Assembly: GCF_004360155.1 (NCBI RefSeq)
Contig: NZ_SAIS01000010.1
Location: 62,001 to 126,000, forward strand
DNA from: Paraglaciecola marina
Lineage (GTDB): Bacteria; Pseudomonadota; Gammaproteobacteria; Enterobacterales; Alteromonadaceae
Length of the DNA stretch: 64,000 bases
Direction: 5' to 3'
Below the pieces are notes generated by a model. The model did no database searches, was not told the origin of the DNA, and worked only from the letters and a program-made list of their open reading frames with translations. Positions 62,392-64,000 of this stretch are shown here, piece by piece. The translations under genes and the position numbers were made by a program. Position 1 is the stretch's first letter. Each line of letters begins with the position of its first letter.

Positions 62392-63498
62392 ATGTCCACA
62401 CAGACACCTTGGCAAAAATATCAACTTGATCTTCAAGAGCAAGATTTTCAATACGATGCAGCGCAAGAAAACGCAGTAAAAGAATTACAACGTCTCTTTG
62501 AAGAGCTTACGCACCCTGAACAGAAACGTACTTGGCGTATTAAATTACAAAATCGTTTTGGAAAAGGAATGACCAAACCTTCGATACAAGGTATTTATTT
62601 TTGGGGAGGGGTAGGGCGAGGTAAAACCTATTTGGTGGATACCTTCTATGAATGTCTACCTTTTAAAAGAAAAATGCGTATCCATTTTCACCGCTTTATG
62701 CACAGGGTTCATCAGGAAATGCGTGCTTTAGATGGCCAGTCAGATCCTTTAAAAATAATCGCTAAAAAATTTGCAGCTGAAACCAAAGTCATTTGTTTTG
62801 ATGAGTTTTTTGTGTCCGATATAACAGATGCAATGATTTTGGGTACCTTGATGGAGGCTTTATTTGGCCATGGCATTGTATTAGTGGCAACCTCTAACAT
62901 AGTGCCAGATGAACTTTATAAAAACGGTTTACAGCGCGCTAGGTTTTTACCTGCTATTGAGCTAATTAATCAAAATACCCGCATAGTTAATGTTGATAGT
63001 GGCGTAGATTACCGCCTGAGAACCCTACAACAAGCTGAAATATTTCATCACCCTTTAGATGACAAAGCGAATGAAAACTTACATCGCTACTTTAAAGATT
63101 TGGCGCCAGAGAAAGGCACAGAAAACCAATCTATCGAAATAGAAGGCAGGCTGATCTCAGCCATTAATTATGCTGAAGGTGTAGTGATGTTTGAGTTCAG
63201 GGCAGTGTGTGATGGTCCCAGAAGTCAAACAGACTATATGGAGATAAGCCGCTTTTATCACACAGTTTTACTCGCCAATGTAGAACAAATGGGACAGGCC
63301 ACTGATGATATCGCTAGGCGCTTTATAGCTATGGTTGATGAATTCTATGAACGTAACGTTAAGTTAATTATTTCTGCGGAAGTCCCTTTAGAGTCACTGT
63401 ACTCTGAAGGGCAATTAAACTTTGAATTTAGACGCTGCTTAAGTCGTTTAAAAGAAATGCAATCTCACGACTATTTGGCCTTAGAGCATATTCCATAG
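62392..63498 (+). CDS. zapE: Cell division protein ZapE (AFG1-like ATPase)
   Basis: A 368-residue P-loop ATPase with Walker A WGGVGRGKTYL, Walker B VICFDEFFVSD and the sensor region VLVATSNIVPDELY. ZapE acts at the constricting Z-ring under low-oxygen conditions in E. coli. Its neighbourhood with zapG-degQ-degS is the conserved one. Confidence 0.94.
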   Translation: MSTQTPWQKYQLDLQEQDFQYDAAQENAVKELQRLFEELTHPEQKRTWRIKLQNRFGKGMTKPSIQGIYFWGGVGRGKTYLVDTFYECLPFKRKMRIHFHRFMHRVHQEMRALDGQSDPLKIIAKKFAAETKVICFDEFFVSDITDAMILGTLMEALFGHGIVLVATSNIVPDELYKNGLQRARFLPAIELINQNTRIVNVDSGVDYRLRTLQQAEIFHHPLDDKANENLHRYFKDLAPEKGTENQSIEIEGRLISAINYAEGVVMFEFRAVCDGPRSQTDYMEISRFYHTVLLANVEQMGQATDDIARRFIAMVDEFYERNVKLIISAEVPLESLYSEGQLNFEFRRCLSRLKEMQSHDYLALEHIP

Positions 63499-63632
63499 GG
63501 ACTCATTGCAAGTATGTTCTAAAGGGAGGATTGCTTTTGTACTCTGTCTAGAATATCGGTAAAATCAAGATACAAAAGCTAGTTTGAGTTGGTTCGAGCA
63601 ATAGGCTCGTTATTAAAAAAGAGAATAATTTA

Positions 63633-64000
63633 ATGGGAAGAAAGTTCGAAGTTCGTAAGGTCTCCATGGCAAAAACCGCTGGAGCAAAAACCAAGGTATA
63701 TTCTAAATACGGTAAAGAAATTTATGTAGTTGCTAAAAATGGTGGAACCGATCCACAGGCAAATTTATCGTTACGTCGATTGATTGAAAAAGCTAAAAAA
63801 GATCAGGTGCCAAGCCATGTAATTGATAAAGCAATTGATAAAGCCGCTGGCGGCGCGGGTGAAGATTATGTACCTGCACGTTACGAAGGTTTTGGCCCTG
63901 GTGGTTGCATGGTTATCGTTGATTGCTTAACTGATAACAACAATAGAACCATTACAGATGTGCGTAACTGCTTTACTAAAACAGGCTCAAAATTAGGTGT
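63633..64000 (+). CDS. YebC/TACO1-family protein, YeeN-like (truncated by window end)
   Basis: The first 122 codons of a YebC/PmpR family gene run off the window. It starts [19 protein letters not shown] and has [26 protein letters not shown] and [14 protein letters not shown], closer to E. coli YeeN than to YebC. These proteins are linked to translation of proline-rich stretches or to regulation. Confidence 0.85.
   Translation, partial: MGRKFEVRKVSMAKTAGAKTKVYSKYGKEIYVVAKNGGTDPQANLSLRRLIEKAKKDQVPSHVIDKAIDKAAGGAGEDYVPARYEGFGPGGCMVIVDCLTDNNNRTITDVRNCFTKTGSKLG

Overview
The window is a 64 kb chromosomal segment of a gammaproteobacterium, most likely a marine Alteromonadales relative of Glaciecola/Paraglaciecola. 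Three things point there: low GC with dense operons, an E. coli-like core order (gltD-gltB next to arcB; npr-rapZ-ptsN-hpf-rpoN-lptBAC-kdsC-kdsD-yrbG; mlaFEDCB-ibaG-murA; degS-degQ-zapG-zapE), and the 3' end of malate dehydrogenase (mdh) at the left edge. No tRNA, rRNA, IS element, prophage or CRISPR array was seen.

Layout. 1-2186: mdh tail, a DUF2726 protein, a small exported protein, a DUF2937 protein and a frameshifted ABM-domain gene. 2487-31278: a roughly 29 kb pigment cluster in four transcription blocks. Block A (+, 2487-12738) carries aromatic-acid AMP ligase, hotdog dehydratase, glycosyltransferase, acyltransferase, aromatic amino acid ammonia-lyase, thioesterase, a halogenase-like flavoprotein, ketosynthase, dehydratase, ketoreductase and ketosynthase. 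Block B (-, 16965-12817) carries DarA, DarB, an unknown small protein, a BtrH-like acyltransferase and a lipoprotein. Block C (-, 29086-17518) carries a FadH-like dienoyl reductase, PlsC-type acyltransferase, membrane protein, LolA-like carrier, MMPL exporter, DUF3261 lipoprotein, a small secreted protein, an ABC exporter, an ACP, a third ketosynthase and a CLF-like protein. Block D (+, 29163-31961) carries an Sfp-type PPTase, a CLF-like protein, two ACPs and a DsbA/FrnE-like protein. 31962-64000: housekeeping genes, with MgtE, an EamA transporter, an esterase, an MscS channel and a GNAT enzyme between arcB and npr, ending in a truncated YebC/YeeN-family gene.

How the cluster works (inference from families). 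The ammonia-lyase and AMP ligase supply an aryl starter. The KS/CLF, KR and DH set builds an aryl polyene (APE) on ACPs. DarB and DarA make a dialkylresorcinol (DAR). The BtrH-like enzyme is the best candidate for transferring the ACP-bound aryl polyene to the resorcinol, giving a flexirubin/arcuflavin-type ester. The halogenase-like protein may halogenate the ring. LolA/MMPL/DUF3261 and the ABC exporter would carry the product to the outer membrane. A composite APE-DAR system with its own extra KS-CLF-ACP set, a FadH homologue and a halogenase-like enzyme is the most interesting content of the window.
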